From assembly GCA_910588925.1 (NCBI GenBank), contig CAJURV010000003.1:1-60428 (forward strand): a DNA stretch of 60,428 nt. The letters are read 5' to 3'. The position numbers and the translations under genes are program-made. Shown here in pieces: positions 1 through 8,523 of the stretch. The DNA is from an uncultured Rikenellaceae bacterium. GTDB lineage: Bacteria > Bacteroidota > Bacteroidia > Bacteroidales > Rikenellaceae. The first letter of the stretch is position 1; every line of letters starts with the position of its first letter. The notes below the pieces were generated by a model, which did not search any database, was not told where the DNA came from, and worked only from the letters and a program-made list of their open reading frames with translations.

Positions 1-40
1 AGATGCAAAGCGATGCCAATATTGCGATTATCCTATTCAT
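1..40 (-). CDS. Partial gene at left edge, signal peptide start
   Basis: Reading leftwards, an ATG at 38-40 follows a purine-rich GAGGG ribosome site and opens a frame beginning MNRIIAILASLCI, which has the charge-then-hydrophobic pattern of a signal peptide. The window ends after 13 codons, so the product is unknown. The same GAGGG-type ribosome site precedes the large lipoprotein gene just upstream, and both lie on the same strand 186 bases apart, so they are probably one operon. Seen: start codon, ribosome site and hydrophobic codons. Inferred: that it is exported. Confidence 0.5.
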   Translation of the reverse strand, partial: MNRIIAILASLCI

Positions 41-226
41 AGCTTTACCCTCTATCTATTTTCGGTTAAAAGTGCCGCCGGATCCCGGATTACTGCCAAG
101 AAACCCGATGAACGGATGGATAGTTTCTAACAATTACGTTTATAACTGTTAAGATGGATCTGTGCGGCACTATGGTTTTATTGTTTTCGGAATTTATTTT
201 ATGTCTATCCTCTGAGAATCGACGGG

Positions 227-3200
227 TTATTTTTGGCGTACGCAACGTACGCTAAATCCGTATTGTTTATTACTGTTGCTAACATTTACGCTGCTATTAT
301 CGAAGTATATACGGTACGCGGTGCTAGTGTTGCAGTTCACAGACGACCAATAACGGCCTATTGCAGCGACTTCGCCCAGAGAACCGACCAAACTGCGACT
401 ACCGACAGCCGGAAGTTCCAACTTATTGTCGCTGTTGGTTTTGTCGGTAAAGACCTTGTACCCGTAGTCGCTCGATGACCACTCACCTCCGTTTGTGGTG
501 TTACATGAGTTTATAAGAGTTTCCCACTGGGTATTGGTCGGCACTACGAATCCGCTCGGGCACGGGTTGTTCGCAGCCTCCCAGTAGCTTCCGCTTGGGA
601 CGGTTGCATCCCAGTTAGATACACTGCCCGTGGTGTTCCACGCCACCTTTCTATTCCATTGATATAGCTTGCCGTGCGATACGAGGCGTGTGCCGGTGAC
701 CTCCGACGGCAGCGTTTTCACTGTCGTACCCGGGGTGTCCACATTGTAGCGCATCCATTCGAGACCGCCTATAGTGACTGTTGTCGGAACCTCGGTTTTG
801 CGTACGCATCGTACGTTACGTCCGACCGTTTTGTTGGCGGTGTTGGTGAGTAGTCCGCTGGTATTATTGAAGTACACGCTGTACGCGAAATTAAGGCTGG
901 ACTGTTCATACGACCAATAATGGCCGAGCGTACCCGCATTTTCCAGCGTGCCGTCGGTGTAGCTTCGGCGACCGGTGGCGATAAACTCCAATTTTTTGGC
1001 ACTGTCGGTTTTGTCCGTCAAGGTAATGTAACCGTAATTGGTGTCGCTCCAAGTGCCTCCCATGTTGGTGGAGTTGCATGTGCTTATGAGAGCCTCCCAT
1101 TGTGCATTGGTCGGAACGACGAATCCGCTCGGGCAAGGGTTGTTCGTATCCGTCCAATAGCTATTTGGCGAGGTGGCGGTGTTCCATTCTGTAATAGAAC
1201 CGGACGTAGACCATGTGACCTTACTGTCCCACTGATAGAACTTGCCGTGCGAGTCGGCACGGATGCCTGTGAGGGAGGAGGGTATCGACTTGGCGAGCAT
1301 GCCCGGATCGTCTACGTTTAACGACGACCATGTGACGCCGCCGATAGTGACTGTCTCGGGAACGCCTGCCGTCTGCGTGACGGTGAATGCGTCGGACTTG
1401 CAACCTTTATAGGTGACGTAGACGCTCGTGCTTCTGGGTGTGATGCTGCCGTTAGCCTTGACAGTGACTATGACACTCGCTTTAGACACACTCACCGTGC
1501 ACCAGTCGTCCGACGAGGTGGCCGTCATGCCGGGGAAGTCGGCGGTATTCGCATTGGATGACGATACGGTAACCGATTCGTTACCTGCGACATAGTCTAC
1601 AGAGAGGCTTGCCGGGTCGAAGTTGAAAAGTACCTTTTCTTGTGTGATTTCGCAGGTGGCCAGGTCGCCTGTTGCGCCTACTAACGTTATAGTCGCGCTC
1701 TTCTTGGCGAACGACTGGTCCATTTCGGCTGCCATGGCTACGGTAAATGTGCCCGATTCGGACAGATTGCCTATGGCCATGTCGGTGTTGCTCGATGTGA
1801 CGAAATCGGTTTTGGCCAGGTCCCACGCCGAGGCTACGAAAGATCCGCTCACAGCCTCCGACCCGCCGATAACGGCAGACTGGCTGACCGAGATAATAGG
1901 CTTCTTGGCCTGTATCACCTTGAAGCTGCCTATGGTGACCTCTCCTGCCATTATATTGACTCTTCCGGTGACCTCCTCGTCGCTGTTGTCGCTGTCGGGT
2001 AGGGTGAGCGCGAAAGTGTAGTTATTGCCGGATGTATGGGTCACGGCACTTGAATTAGCCCCCTCGAGATCACATACGGCCTTTATCTCCATATCCTCCG
2101 GCAGAGCGGTGTCCGTCTCGAAAGTTATGGCGTACTCTTGTTCTTTGCTGTAGGCTTTGAGAGTGTTCGAGGCGGCATCCCACACCCCGTTCGCCGAGAT
2201 GTTGCTAATGCCGTACGACGGCATCTGCGTTATCTCGTAGGGTTTGGACACCGTGTAGCGGCTCTGTAATCTTACGTAGGCTGTACGACCGCTATTGGTG
2301 TCGTTAGGGTCTGCAGTCAGATGCAGGTTGCCGCCGCTGTTGAAACTGCCAGCAGGTTTGGGTAGCCATGAAACGGTCGCACCGCTTTGGTCGGTGATGC
2401 TCCTGACGTTCCATTTGGCGTCTGTCTCTACGGTAACGGCAGCCAATACGCTCCCGCCCTCGTAAGATATGTTCTTATGTATCGAGGGGCTGAATGTGAT
2501 CTTAGCCGGGCGTTGCGATATGGTGACTGTCGATTGCACGGTGCCGTTGATGTCTACGAAATCGACATGTACGCTCACGCCCGAGGCGTCTACGAGCGAG
2601 GCATCCACTAAAGCCATGAAGTGGCAGAGGAGGCGTTTAGCTTCACGGTCTATGTCCACGGTTACGCCGGATGTGCCGTTGTCTCCGGAGACTATCTCGA
2701 GCCCCTCCAACTCCGCATCGTCTATGTCGAACGACACTGTGTGCACTGCAGATGAGCTACCGGTGCCGCCTACCATCTCCAACTTATTATCGGTTATCGC
2801 AAGGCTCGGGCATGAGAATGTTATCGCTTTACCCTGAACGATATAGAACACGCCTACGTTCTTGCCGCCGACGCTTACCGAAACCTGACATTCGCGCTCT
2901 GTAGCTGCCGGGTTGGCTGCTACTATTATTATATTATCACGTATCTCTACCCACTCCGCAGTGCCTACCGTCTGTAGAGTCGCCACCCCGTCCGCGGACT
3001 TTACTATACATGAAAATTCGCTCCCTCCGCTATACGCACGCAGAGCCTTGGCGCTCTTGTAGTCGAAGAACTCGCCGCCTATAACCTGCAGCCTGACACC
3101 GCCCGGAAGCTCGTACTTGCCTACGTTGCCCCAGTTATCGGGAGAACCTATCTTTATATTTCCGCTCTCCATGTAACCGACCAATGCCGTCGCCTGCTTG

Positions 3201-4099
3201 CCTGTTTCGAGTCTGTCGATGAATGTCAGCGGTGCTATCGTAGCCGCTGTGGTTCCCTCTGTGTCTTTCACCCTTGCTTCCGCCTCTATCTTGACGTTTG
3301 CTATTTTGTTCTCCGGCACGAAGAAGCTATAGACCACCGCGTTACCCTCGGCGTCGATCTCCGCCTCCGCACTCTCGGAGTAGGTGACCCCCGACGCTTC
3401 GGTGTCGGTGCCGAAGATGTTGCCGCGATTGGGCAATCCGTTGACTGTTATGCGGGTAAGCTCCATGCGGTCGGCACTGCGGTTCTCTATACGTATGGCG
3501 CTGTTGATGCGATCGAGTTTTATCTTTATAGCCGGCTTATCGCCCGGAGTTACATTCACCTCGGTTTTCCCGGCGAAAGGCAAGCGGTCGTATCTTTCGC
3601 GATGGGGTATCATGAGCGATTCAAGCTCGTCCTGCGAGGGAGCCTCCGGCAGATCGACGAATTCACTTATATTACAAAGGACATAAACCGAATGGCGGCC
3701 GTTTTTCGTGAAATTTAATTTGTAATCGTCCCCTCCGGCGAAGATGTTTTTGGACATGAACAGGCCGTTTTCGTCGAAAATGTAGAAAACCGCCTCCGAA
3801 ATGCTCTCTCTATCCGTATAATTCGAGGCCGTTTTTGCCCCGTTTTCGGACGAGTAGGTCGCGTTTTCCTCTTTTCCCGTCGCCTCTGTCGCTTCTGAGG
3901 TTCCGTTATTGTACTTCTCTTTCGGCATTCGGCCGTTTTCGACCGTTTTTAGACCCTCTATTCCTCCTATTCCGTCATCCGTGGTGGCCATCTCCGGGAT
4001 TTCGAGCTCCACGGAGGCGTTAGTAGAAAAATCCAAATTTTCAGTACGATCGACGCAACTTACGCAAAGCAGCATCAGCACTGCCATTACCCTTCTCAT
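227..4099 (-). CDS. FimB/Mfa2-like surface lipoprotein with two FISUMP domains
   Basis: A 1290-residue exported lipoprotein: the N terminus MRRVMAVLMLLCVSC is a lipoprotein signal with the acylated Cys at about residue 15. Residues ~95-310 resemble the fimbrillin/Mfa2-like fold of Bacteroidales pilus proteins (the VYVLCNISEF and KIKLDRINSAIRIENRS segments are typical). Residues ~330-910 are a run of beta-sandwich repeats, several with the 'F..A.CDW' style of BACON/Ig-like modules. Two copies of the FISUMP domain (~913-1100 and ~1105-1289) close the protein; both carry W/Y-rich motifs such as NPCPSGFVVPTN and end with R-N/S-VRCVR. It is expected to be surface exposed, as a pilus anchor/tip or adhesin. 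The start at 4099 follows an AAGAGGG ribosome site. The function of FISUMP is not known; a carbohydrate or protein ligand is possible. Confidence 0.8.
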   Translation of the reverse strand: MRRVMAVLMLLCVSCVDRTENLDFSTNASVELEIPEMATTDDGIGGIEGLKTVENGRMPKEKYNNGTSEATEATGKEENATYSSENGAKTASNYTDRESISEAVFYIFDENGLFMSKNIFAGGDDYKLNFTKNGRHSVYVLCNISEFVDLPEAPSQDELESLMIPHRERYDRLPFAGKTEVNVTPGDKPAIKIKLDRINSAIRIENRSADRMELTRITVNGLPNRGNIFGTDTEASGVTYSESAEAEIDAEGNAVVYSFFVPENKIANVKIEAEARVKDTEGTTAATIAPLTFIDRLETGKQATALVGYMESGNIKIGSPDNWGNVGKYELPGGVRLQVIGGEFFDYKSAKALRAYSGGSEFSCIVKSADGVATLQTVGTAEWVEIRDNIIIVAANPAATERECQVSVSVGGKNVGVFYIVQGKAITFSCPSLAITDNKLEMVGGTGSSSAVHTVSFDIDDAELEGLEIVSGDNGTSGVTVDIDREAKRLLCHFMALVDASLVDASGVSVHVDFVDINGTVQSTVTISQRPAKITFSPSIHKNISYEGGSVLAAVTVETDAKWNVRSITDQSGATVSWLPKPAGSFNSGGNLHLTADPNDTNSGRTAYVRLQSRYTVSKPYEITQMPSYGISNISANGVWDAASNTLKAYSKEQEYAITFETDTALPEDMEIKAVCDLEGANSSAVTHTSGNNYTFALTLPDSDNSDEEVTGRVNIMAGEVTIGSFKVIQAKKPIISVSQSAVIGGSEAVSGSFVASAWDLAKTDFVTSSNTDMAIGNLSESGTFTVAMAAEMDQSFAKKSATITLVGATGDLATCEITQEKVLFNFDPASLSVDYVAGNESVTVSSSNANTADFPGMTATSSDDWCTVSVSKASVIVTVKANGSITPRSTSVYVTYKGCKSDAFTVTQTAGVPETVTIGGVTWSSLNVDDPGMLAKSIPSSLTGIRADSHGKFYQWDSKVTWSTSGSITEWNTATSPNSYWTDTNNPCPSGFVVPTNAQWEALISTCNSTNMGGTWSDTNYGYITLTDKTDSAKKLEFIATGRRSYTDGTLENAGTLGHYWSYEQSSLNFAYSVYFNNTSGLLTNTANKTVGRNVRCVRKTEVPTTVTIGGLEWMRYNVDTPGTTVKTLPSEVTGTRLVSHGKLYQWNRKVAWNTTGSVSNWDATVPSGSYWEAANNPCPSGFVVPTNTQWETLINSCNTTNGGEWSSSDYGYKVFTDKTNSDNKLELPAVGSRSLVGSLGEVAAIGRYWSSVNCNTSTAYRIYFDNSSVNVSNSNKQYGFSVRCVRQK

Positions 4100-4298
4100 A
4101 ATATTGACCCTCTTTATATATTCCCTCTTTTAGTAAAAGTCGGATTTTTGACAGGCTTTCGAATGTGAACTGCGTGAAAATTAAGTGTGTTGCTGGTGCG
4201 TGGTGGTGAATTACAGTAACTCGCACCTCCATTCGCTAATGGGAAAGAGGGAAAAAGCCGTCGGAAGAGAGTTTTATAAAAGGTGGTCGTAAATGGTA

Positions 4299-4326
4299 AT
4301 ATGTTGATAATCATATGTTGATAATC
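4299..4326. repeat. 14-bp perfect tandem direct repeat
   Basis: The 14-mer ATATGTTGATAATC occurs twice head to tail between the divergent surface-protein gene and the AraC-like gene. Paired half-sites of this kind are what AraC-type regulators usually bind, so this could be an operator; binding is inference only. Confidence 0.6.
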
Positions 4327-4416
4327 CGTGTATTGGATATCGCATCCGCATTATGTGCTTACATGTTCGGTGCTCCGGAAACGATGTCGGAAAAATAGGA
4401 TTCAGAAAACGACACA

Positions 4417-5034
4417 ATGGATAATAAACATGATTTTATACTAAAGGTGGAGAACGAGAGTGCGATAAGCTCTCTTAATCGCTTTGTACATAGGCGTTTC
4501 GACCGAACTACCAGTGTATGGACGGATTGCGCGGAACATAACGTGCTTATGTTCGTTATGGATGGTGAGGCGGTGTGTTCTCTTGCCGATATATCAGGCG
4601 AGACGGTGTTTCACCGAAAAGTGACTGTTCTGCCTAAGGGAATGCCGTTCGTGATGGAGTTCAGGTCCGGATGCGAGGTGTTGACATATTCGTTCGACAG
4701 TTATATCCCTATGGATACTTCCGTGTATTCGGATATGCTGTCAGATACTCAACCGGATGACGATAAGCCTGTTGCTTTCGATATTCCGAGAGTTCTGAAT
4801 GCCGAGTTAGTAAATGTAGCGCATAATATAGGATCTATTCGGACGAATGAAACGCTTACGTATCTGTCGATGCGAAAAGTGACTGCACTGATGCAGAAAT
4901 CTATGAAACCGGCTCAAACGGCAAAATTGTTCGCAATAGGTAAGTCTGAATTGGGAGGTGAAATTTGTCGTTACATGAAAATGCTCGAAAACCGGGTAAG
5001 ATTAACAAAAAAGCCGGTGAATGTTGAGTTTTAA
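4417..5034 (+). CDS. AraC-type sensor domain lacking the HTH (truncated regulator)
   Basis: 205 residues. Residues ~40-95 look like the cupin-like ligand domain of Bacteroidetes AraC-family regulators (NVLMFVMDGEAVCSL, then LPKGMPFVMEF). Residues ~140-195 match the helical linker that usually precedes the two helix-turn-helix motifs, but the frame stops at TAA 5032-5034 where the ~100-residue AraC DNA-binding domain should begin. The downstream bases hold a terminator and a promoter on the other strand and do not restore the domain in another frame. It lies divergent to the fimbrial operon. Either it is a degraded regulator or a stand-alone sensor; family assignment is moderate. Confidence 0.5.
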   Translation: MDNKHDFILKVENESAISSLNRFVHRRFDRTTSVWTDCAEHNVLMFVMDGEAVCSLADISGETVFHRKVTVLPKGMPFVMEFRSGCEVLTYSFDSYIPMDTSVYSDMLSDTQPDDDKPVAFDIPRVLNAELVNVAHNIGSIRTNETLTYLSMRKVTALMQKSMKPAQTAKLFAIGKSELGGEICRYMKMLENRVRLTKKPVNVEF

Positions 5035-5049
5035 ACGTAAAAATAGAAC

Positions 5050-5142
5050 TTAAAAATAAAAAATCCGGCAGAAAACCGGATATGCGACGGATAAATTCAG
5101 TAAAATCCCGAGTGGGATCGCTTCTCTCTTTTACTAAGCGAT
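5050..5142 (-). ncRNA. Candidate ~93-nt small RNA
   Basis: A canonical promoter on the minus strand points left into a gene-free stretch that ends at a Rho-independent terminator, about 90 bases later. The predicted RNA starts with a perfect 8-bp hairpin (GATCGCTT at the 5' side, AAGCGATC at the 3' side), then an ATCCC-ACTC-GGGAT hairpin, then the terminator stem ATCCGG/CCGGAT followed by a T run. No ribosome site or sensible reading frame is seen. It would be transcribed towards the 3' end of the truncated AraC gene. Existence is inferred from promoter plus terminator; I recognise no family. Confidence 0.5.
5055..5081 (-). terminator. Terminator of candidate small RNA
   Basis: Inverted repeat 5063-5068 / 5076-5081. 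The T-rich tail lies on the minus-strand side (plus-strand A run 5055-5063), so it works for leftward transcription. No known leftward gene needs it, which supports the small-RNA call. Confidence 0.6.
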
Positions 5143-5148
5143 CGTTTG

Positions 5149-5179
5149 CAAAGGTATTGAATTTTTTGAAATATGCAAA
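5149..5179 (-). promoter_or_regulatory. Bacteroidetes promoter for candidate small RNA
   Basis: On the minus strand: TTTG (5176-5179), 19 bases, TACCTTTG (5149-5156). This is a close match to the phylum consensus; start of transcription expected near 5142. Confidence 0.7.
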
Positions 5180-5327
5180 TATATGTCTGATTATTATTTA
5201 TGCGAATCGAGGGCCGACGACACGGGCATTTCACTTTTGGGTGCGGTTGTTTGCAAAGAATAGTACGAATCGTTTATTTTGTAAGAGGGCATGTTTTTTC
5301 GCACACTGCCCGTTTAATACGATTGTC

Positions 5328-5843
5328 ATGAATTATATTTGTGAATACGAGTCCCCTCTGGGAGCTATCACTATGGCTTCCGACGGCGAGGCGTTGACAG
5401 GTCTGTGGTTCGATGGGCAGAAATATTTTGCAAGTACATTGTCAGCCGACTATCGGCGTAAGATGTTGCCTGTATTCGAACGTACGTCCGAGTGGCTCGA
5501 TTGTTATTTCGGCGGTAGCGAGCCCGGTTTTATGCCGGAACTGCATCTGTCCGGCACGCCTTTCCATCTTGCCGTGTGGGAGATATTGAAAACCATACCT
5601 TATGGCAAGACCATTACCTATAAGGATATAGCTCTGGATATAGCCCGGCATCGGGGAATGGCTGCTATGTCGTCGCAGGCGGTAGGCGGTGCCGTGGGGC
5701 ACAATCCTGTAAGCATAATAATACCTTGCCACAGGGTGGTGGGGTGCAATGGGAGCCTGACAGGATATGCCGGAGGGATAGATCGTAAAATCAGATTGCT
5801 TGAGACGGAACATGCCGATATGTCGGGGCTGTTTTTGCCTTAA
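5328..5843 (+). CDS. ogt: Methylated-DNA--protein-cysteine methyltransferase
   Basis: 171-residue suicide repair protein that takes methyl groups from O6-methylguanine (and O4-methylthymine) in DNA onto its own cysteine. The PCHR active-site motif is present (Cys ~134, in IIIPCHRVVG), preceded by the GAVGHNPV segment and the DNA-binding helix region TPFHLAVWEILKTIPYGKTITY. The frame is open back to 5082, but family homology begins at the ATG at 5328 (MNYICEYESPLG), and the extension would overlap the small RNA and its promoter, so the internal ATG is chosen. Short Ogt-type length, no Ada N-terminal domain. Single gene, no obvious operon partner. Confidence 0.9.
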   Translation: MNYICEYESPLGAITMASDGEALTGLWFDGQKYFASTLSADYRRKMLPVFERTSEWLDCYFGGSEPGFMPELHLSGTPFHLAVWEILKTIPYGKTITYKDIALDIARHRGMAAMSSQAVGGAVGHNPVSIIIPCHRVVGCNGSLTGYAGGIDRKIRLLETEHADMSGLFLP

Positions 5844-5948
5844 GGCAGGTGAAATGTAACTCCGACAGGTCGGTTCAGTGCGCATCGACGGTTATTGCGA
5901 AACAACAATGCGATCGTCTTAAATGAGAGATGCCATAGGTAGAAGATG

Positions 5949-6896
5949 TCAGATCCGACCATCTATCTTATATTTGTTTCTCTCGGGGGCACGACGGTTG
6001 AGAAGCTCTCCGAGGAATCCGGCCAAAAACAGCTGCACACCTATTATAAGGCTTGTAAGTGCCAGATAGAACATCGGTTGGTCCACCACCTGCCGCAACG
6101 GCTCTCCTATGCTTTGCAGGTAGAGTTTGACGGCTATGAGATATACGGTTATGCCCCCGCCGACGAGGAACATTAGCGTGCCTAAGGCTCCGAAGAAATA
6201 CATGGGGCTTCGTCCGAACCTTGTGATGAACATTACGGTAAGCAGGTCGAGATAACCTTTTATCATGCGTTCCCAGCCGTATTTGGATACGCCGTATTTG
6301 CGAGCCCTGTGTTCGACGACTTTTTCGCCTATCTTGCGGAATCCGGCCTGTTTTGCCAGTATGGGGATGTAGCGGTGCATCTCGCCGTAGACCTCTATAT
6401 TTTTGACTACGTTTTTGCGGTAGGCTTTGAGTCCGCAGTTGAAGTCGTGCAGCTCTATGCCCGATATGGTGCGTGCCGTCAGGTTGAAGAACTTGCTCGG
6501 CGCCGTCTTGCCTATGGGGTCGTAACGTTTGCGTTTCCAGCCCGATACGAGGTCGTAGCCGTCGCGCACGATCATGTCGTACAAGGCGGGTATCTCGTCC
6601 GGGGAGTCTTGCATGTCGGCGTCCATGGTAATGACTACGTCGCCCTCGGCAGCATCGAAACCGGCGTACAGCGCAGCCGACTTACCGTAATTACGGCTGA
6701 ACTTTATGCCTTTTATGTGTCCGTCGGCTTTTGCCAGCTCCTCTATAACGTTCCATGAACCGTCATAGCTGCCGTCGTCTATGAATATCGCCTCCCACGA
6801 CATACCGGCGGTTTCGACTACCCGTTTTATCCATGCCGCGAGCGGGCGTAGCGACTCCTCCTCGTTATATGTTGGTATGACTAATGATAGGTTCAT
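5949..6896 (-). CDS. Family 2 glycosyltransferase, GtrB/DPM1-like
   Basis: 315 residues. The N-terminal GT-A domain has the nucleotide-sugar site VIPTYNEEESL, the metal-binding DADMQ (residues ~92-96) and the GxKAYR-type acceptor region; two C-terminal membrane segments (residues ~230-255 and ~275-300) anchor it. This architecture transfers a sugar (often glucose, mannose or aminoarabinose) from a nucleotide sugar to undecaprenyl or dolichyl phosphate on the cytoplasmic face of the membrane. The exact sugar and acceptor cannot be read from sequence. It is the first gene leftward of serS, after a 229-base gap. Confidence 0.85.
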   Translation of the reverse strand: MNLSLVIPTYNEEESLRPLAAWIKRVVETAGMSWEAIFIDDGSYDGSWNVIEELAKADGHIKGIKFSRNYGKSAALYAGFDAAEGDVVITMDADMQDSPDEIPALYDMIVRDGYDLVSGWKRKRYDPIGKTAPSKFFNLTARTISGIELHDFNCGLKAYRKNVVKNIEVYGEMHRYIPILAKQAGFRKIGEKVVEHRARKYGVSKYGWERMIKGYLDLLTVMFITRFGRSPMYFFGALGTLMFLVGGGITVYLIAVKLYLQSIGEPLRQVVDQPMFYLALTSLIIGVQLFLAGFLGELLNRRAPERNKYKIDGRI

Positions 6897-7074
6897 GTCG
6901 TTTTTCGCAGTGTTAATAGGTTGAGTTTTTCAACTATCTATTCTTTGGCAATCGAAACGATGTCCGCAGAGGTTTTCTCGTTTCAGCAATCGGGACAGAC
7001 TCGATTGTTATTAGGCTTGTATGAGTAGGTTGGACCTGAATACGATCTTTGATGAGCGTTTGTCGAAAGTGTCA

Positions 7075-7118
7075 AAGCGGTCCATGCGTGTGTCTGTCGC
7101 ATAGACCGCTTATTTTTA
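7075..7118. terminator. Hairpin downstream of serS
   Basis: AAGCGGTC (7075-7082) and GACCGCTT (7104-7111) form an 8-bp stem just past the serS stop. The T-rich tail is on the plus strand, so termination of serS by this hairpin alone is uncertain. Confidence 0.4.
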
Positions 7119-7125
7119 AGGACTG

Positions 7126-8400
7126 TTACTTGATATATTCCACTCCGCCCATATACGGTACCAACACCTTGGGAATCCTTATCCCCTCCGGCGTCTGGTT
7201 GTTTTCGAGCAATGCCGCCACTATTCGGGGCAGTGCCAACGAGCTGCCGTTAAGAGTGTGTGCCAGTTGCGTCTTCTTGTCGGCGTCGCGGTAACGCAGT
7301 TTAAGACGGTTGGCCTGGAACGACTCGAAGTTGGATACGCTCGACACCTCGAGCCAGCGTCCCTGCGCTTCGGAGTAGACCTCGAAGTCGTAAGTCATGG
7401 CCGAGGTGAAGCTCATGTCGCCGCCGCACAGACGTAATATGCGGTAGGGTAGCTCGAGAGCCTTTACGATCGACTCCACGTGCGCTACCATCTCGTCGAG
7501 CGCCGCCCATGAGTTCTCGGGTTTCTCTATGCGAACGATCTCCACCTTGTCGAACTGATGCAGGCGGTTGAGTCCGCGCACATCCTTGCCGTAAGAGCCT
7601 GCCTCGCGACGGAAACACGGAGTGTAGGCCGTCATCTTCACGGGCAGATCCTTTTCGGCGACTATCACGTCGCGGTATATATTGGTTACGGGTACCTCCG
7701 CGGTGGGTATCATGTAGAAGTTGTCGACAGTGGCGTGATACATCTGCCCCTCCTTGTCGGGGAGCTGGCCAGTGCCGAAACCGGACGCCTCGTTAACCAT
7801 GATGGGAGGCATTACCTCCAAATAGCCGGCCTTGGTGTTGACGTCGAGAAAGAATGTGATTAGCGCACGCTGCAATTTGGCCCCGAGCCCTTTGTATACG
7901 GGGAATCCCGCGCCGGTGAGCTTGTTGCCCAGCTCGAAGTCTATTATGTCGTATTTTGAGGCCAACTCCCAGTGGGGCAGTGCGTTCTCGGGTAGCGATG
8001 TCATGTCACCGCCCTGTCTTACTACGAGGTTGTCCTCCGCGGTCATGCCGTGGGGCACATCCTCTGCCGGCAGGTTGGGCAGGGTCACAACGACGGCTTC
8101 GAGTTCGTTTTGTGTCTGTTTGAGCTTTTCATCCAGCTCTTTAGCCTCCTCTTTGAGGCTTACGGTACGCTCTTTGGCCTTATTAGCCTCGTCGGTGCGC
8201 CCCTCTTTGAAGAGCTTGCCAACCTCCTTGGCTATGTTGTTGAGCTCCGCGCCTATGGCGTCCGACTTCTGTTGCAACGCCTTGCGGGCGTCGTCGAGTT
8301 CGGCGATCCTCTTTACAGCCTCTGTGGCATCGAAGCCTTTGACCTTCAATCGTTCTATAACACGATCGCTCTCTTCGCGCAATACTTTAAGTGTAAGCAT
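7126..8400 (-). CDS. serS: Serine--tRNA ligase
   Basis: 424 residues, the usual SerRS length. Charges tRNA-Ser (and tRNA-Sec where present) with serine in the cytoplasm. The N-terminal ~110 residues form the antiparallel coiled-coil tRNA arm (rich in K/E heptads, e.g. KAKERTVSLKEEAKELDEKL). The class II core follows with motif 2 around FRREAGSYGKDVRG and motif 3 GSSLALPRIVAALLENNQ near the C terminus. It lies 123 bases downstream of carB on the same strand, with a small AGATGC/GCATCT hairpin between, so it may be read through from carAB or have its own weak promoter. Confidence 0.97.
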   Translation of the reverse strand: MLTLKVLREESDRVIERLKVKGFDATEAVKRIAELDDARKALQQKSDAIGAELNNIAKEVGKLFKEGRTDEANKAKERTVSLKEEAKELDEKLKQTQNELEAVVVTLPNLPAEDVPHGMTAEDNLVVRQGGDMTSLPENALPHWELASKYDIIDFELGNKLTGAGFPVYKGLGAKLQRALITFFLDVNTKAGYLEVMPPIMVNEASGFGTGQLPDKEGQMYHATVDNFYMIPTAEVPVTNIYRDVIVAEKDLPVKMTAYTPCFRREAGSYGKDVRGLNRLHQFDKVEIVRIEKPENSWAALDEMVAHVESIVKALELPYRILRLCGGDMSFTSAMTYDFEVYSEAQGRWLEVSSVSNFESFQANRLKLRYRDADKKTQLAHTLNGSSLALPRIVAALLENNQTPEGIRIPKVLVPYMGGVEYIK

Positions 8401-8523
8401 TTTCCGTGTTTTTTATAAATTCCGGCATATCTGCCTTGCGGCGTCGTGGTTAATCCCCGTATACACCGCCCGTACGACAGAAGATGCATGCGCATCTCTG
8501 TCCAGCTATACCGGAGCGTAATT

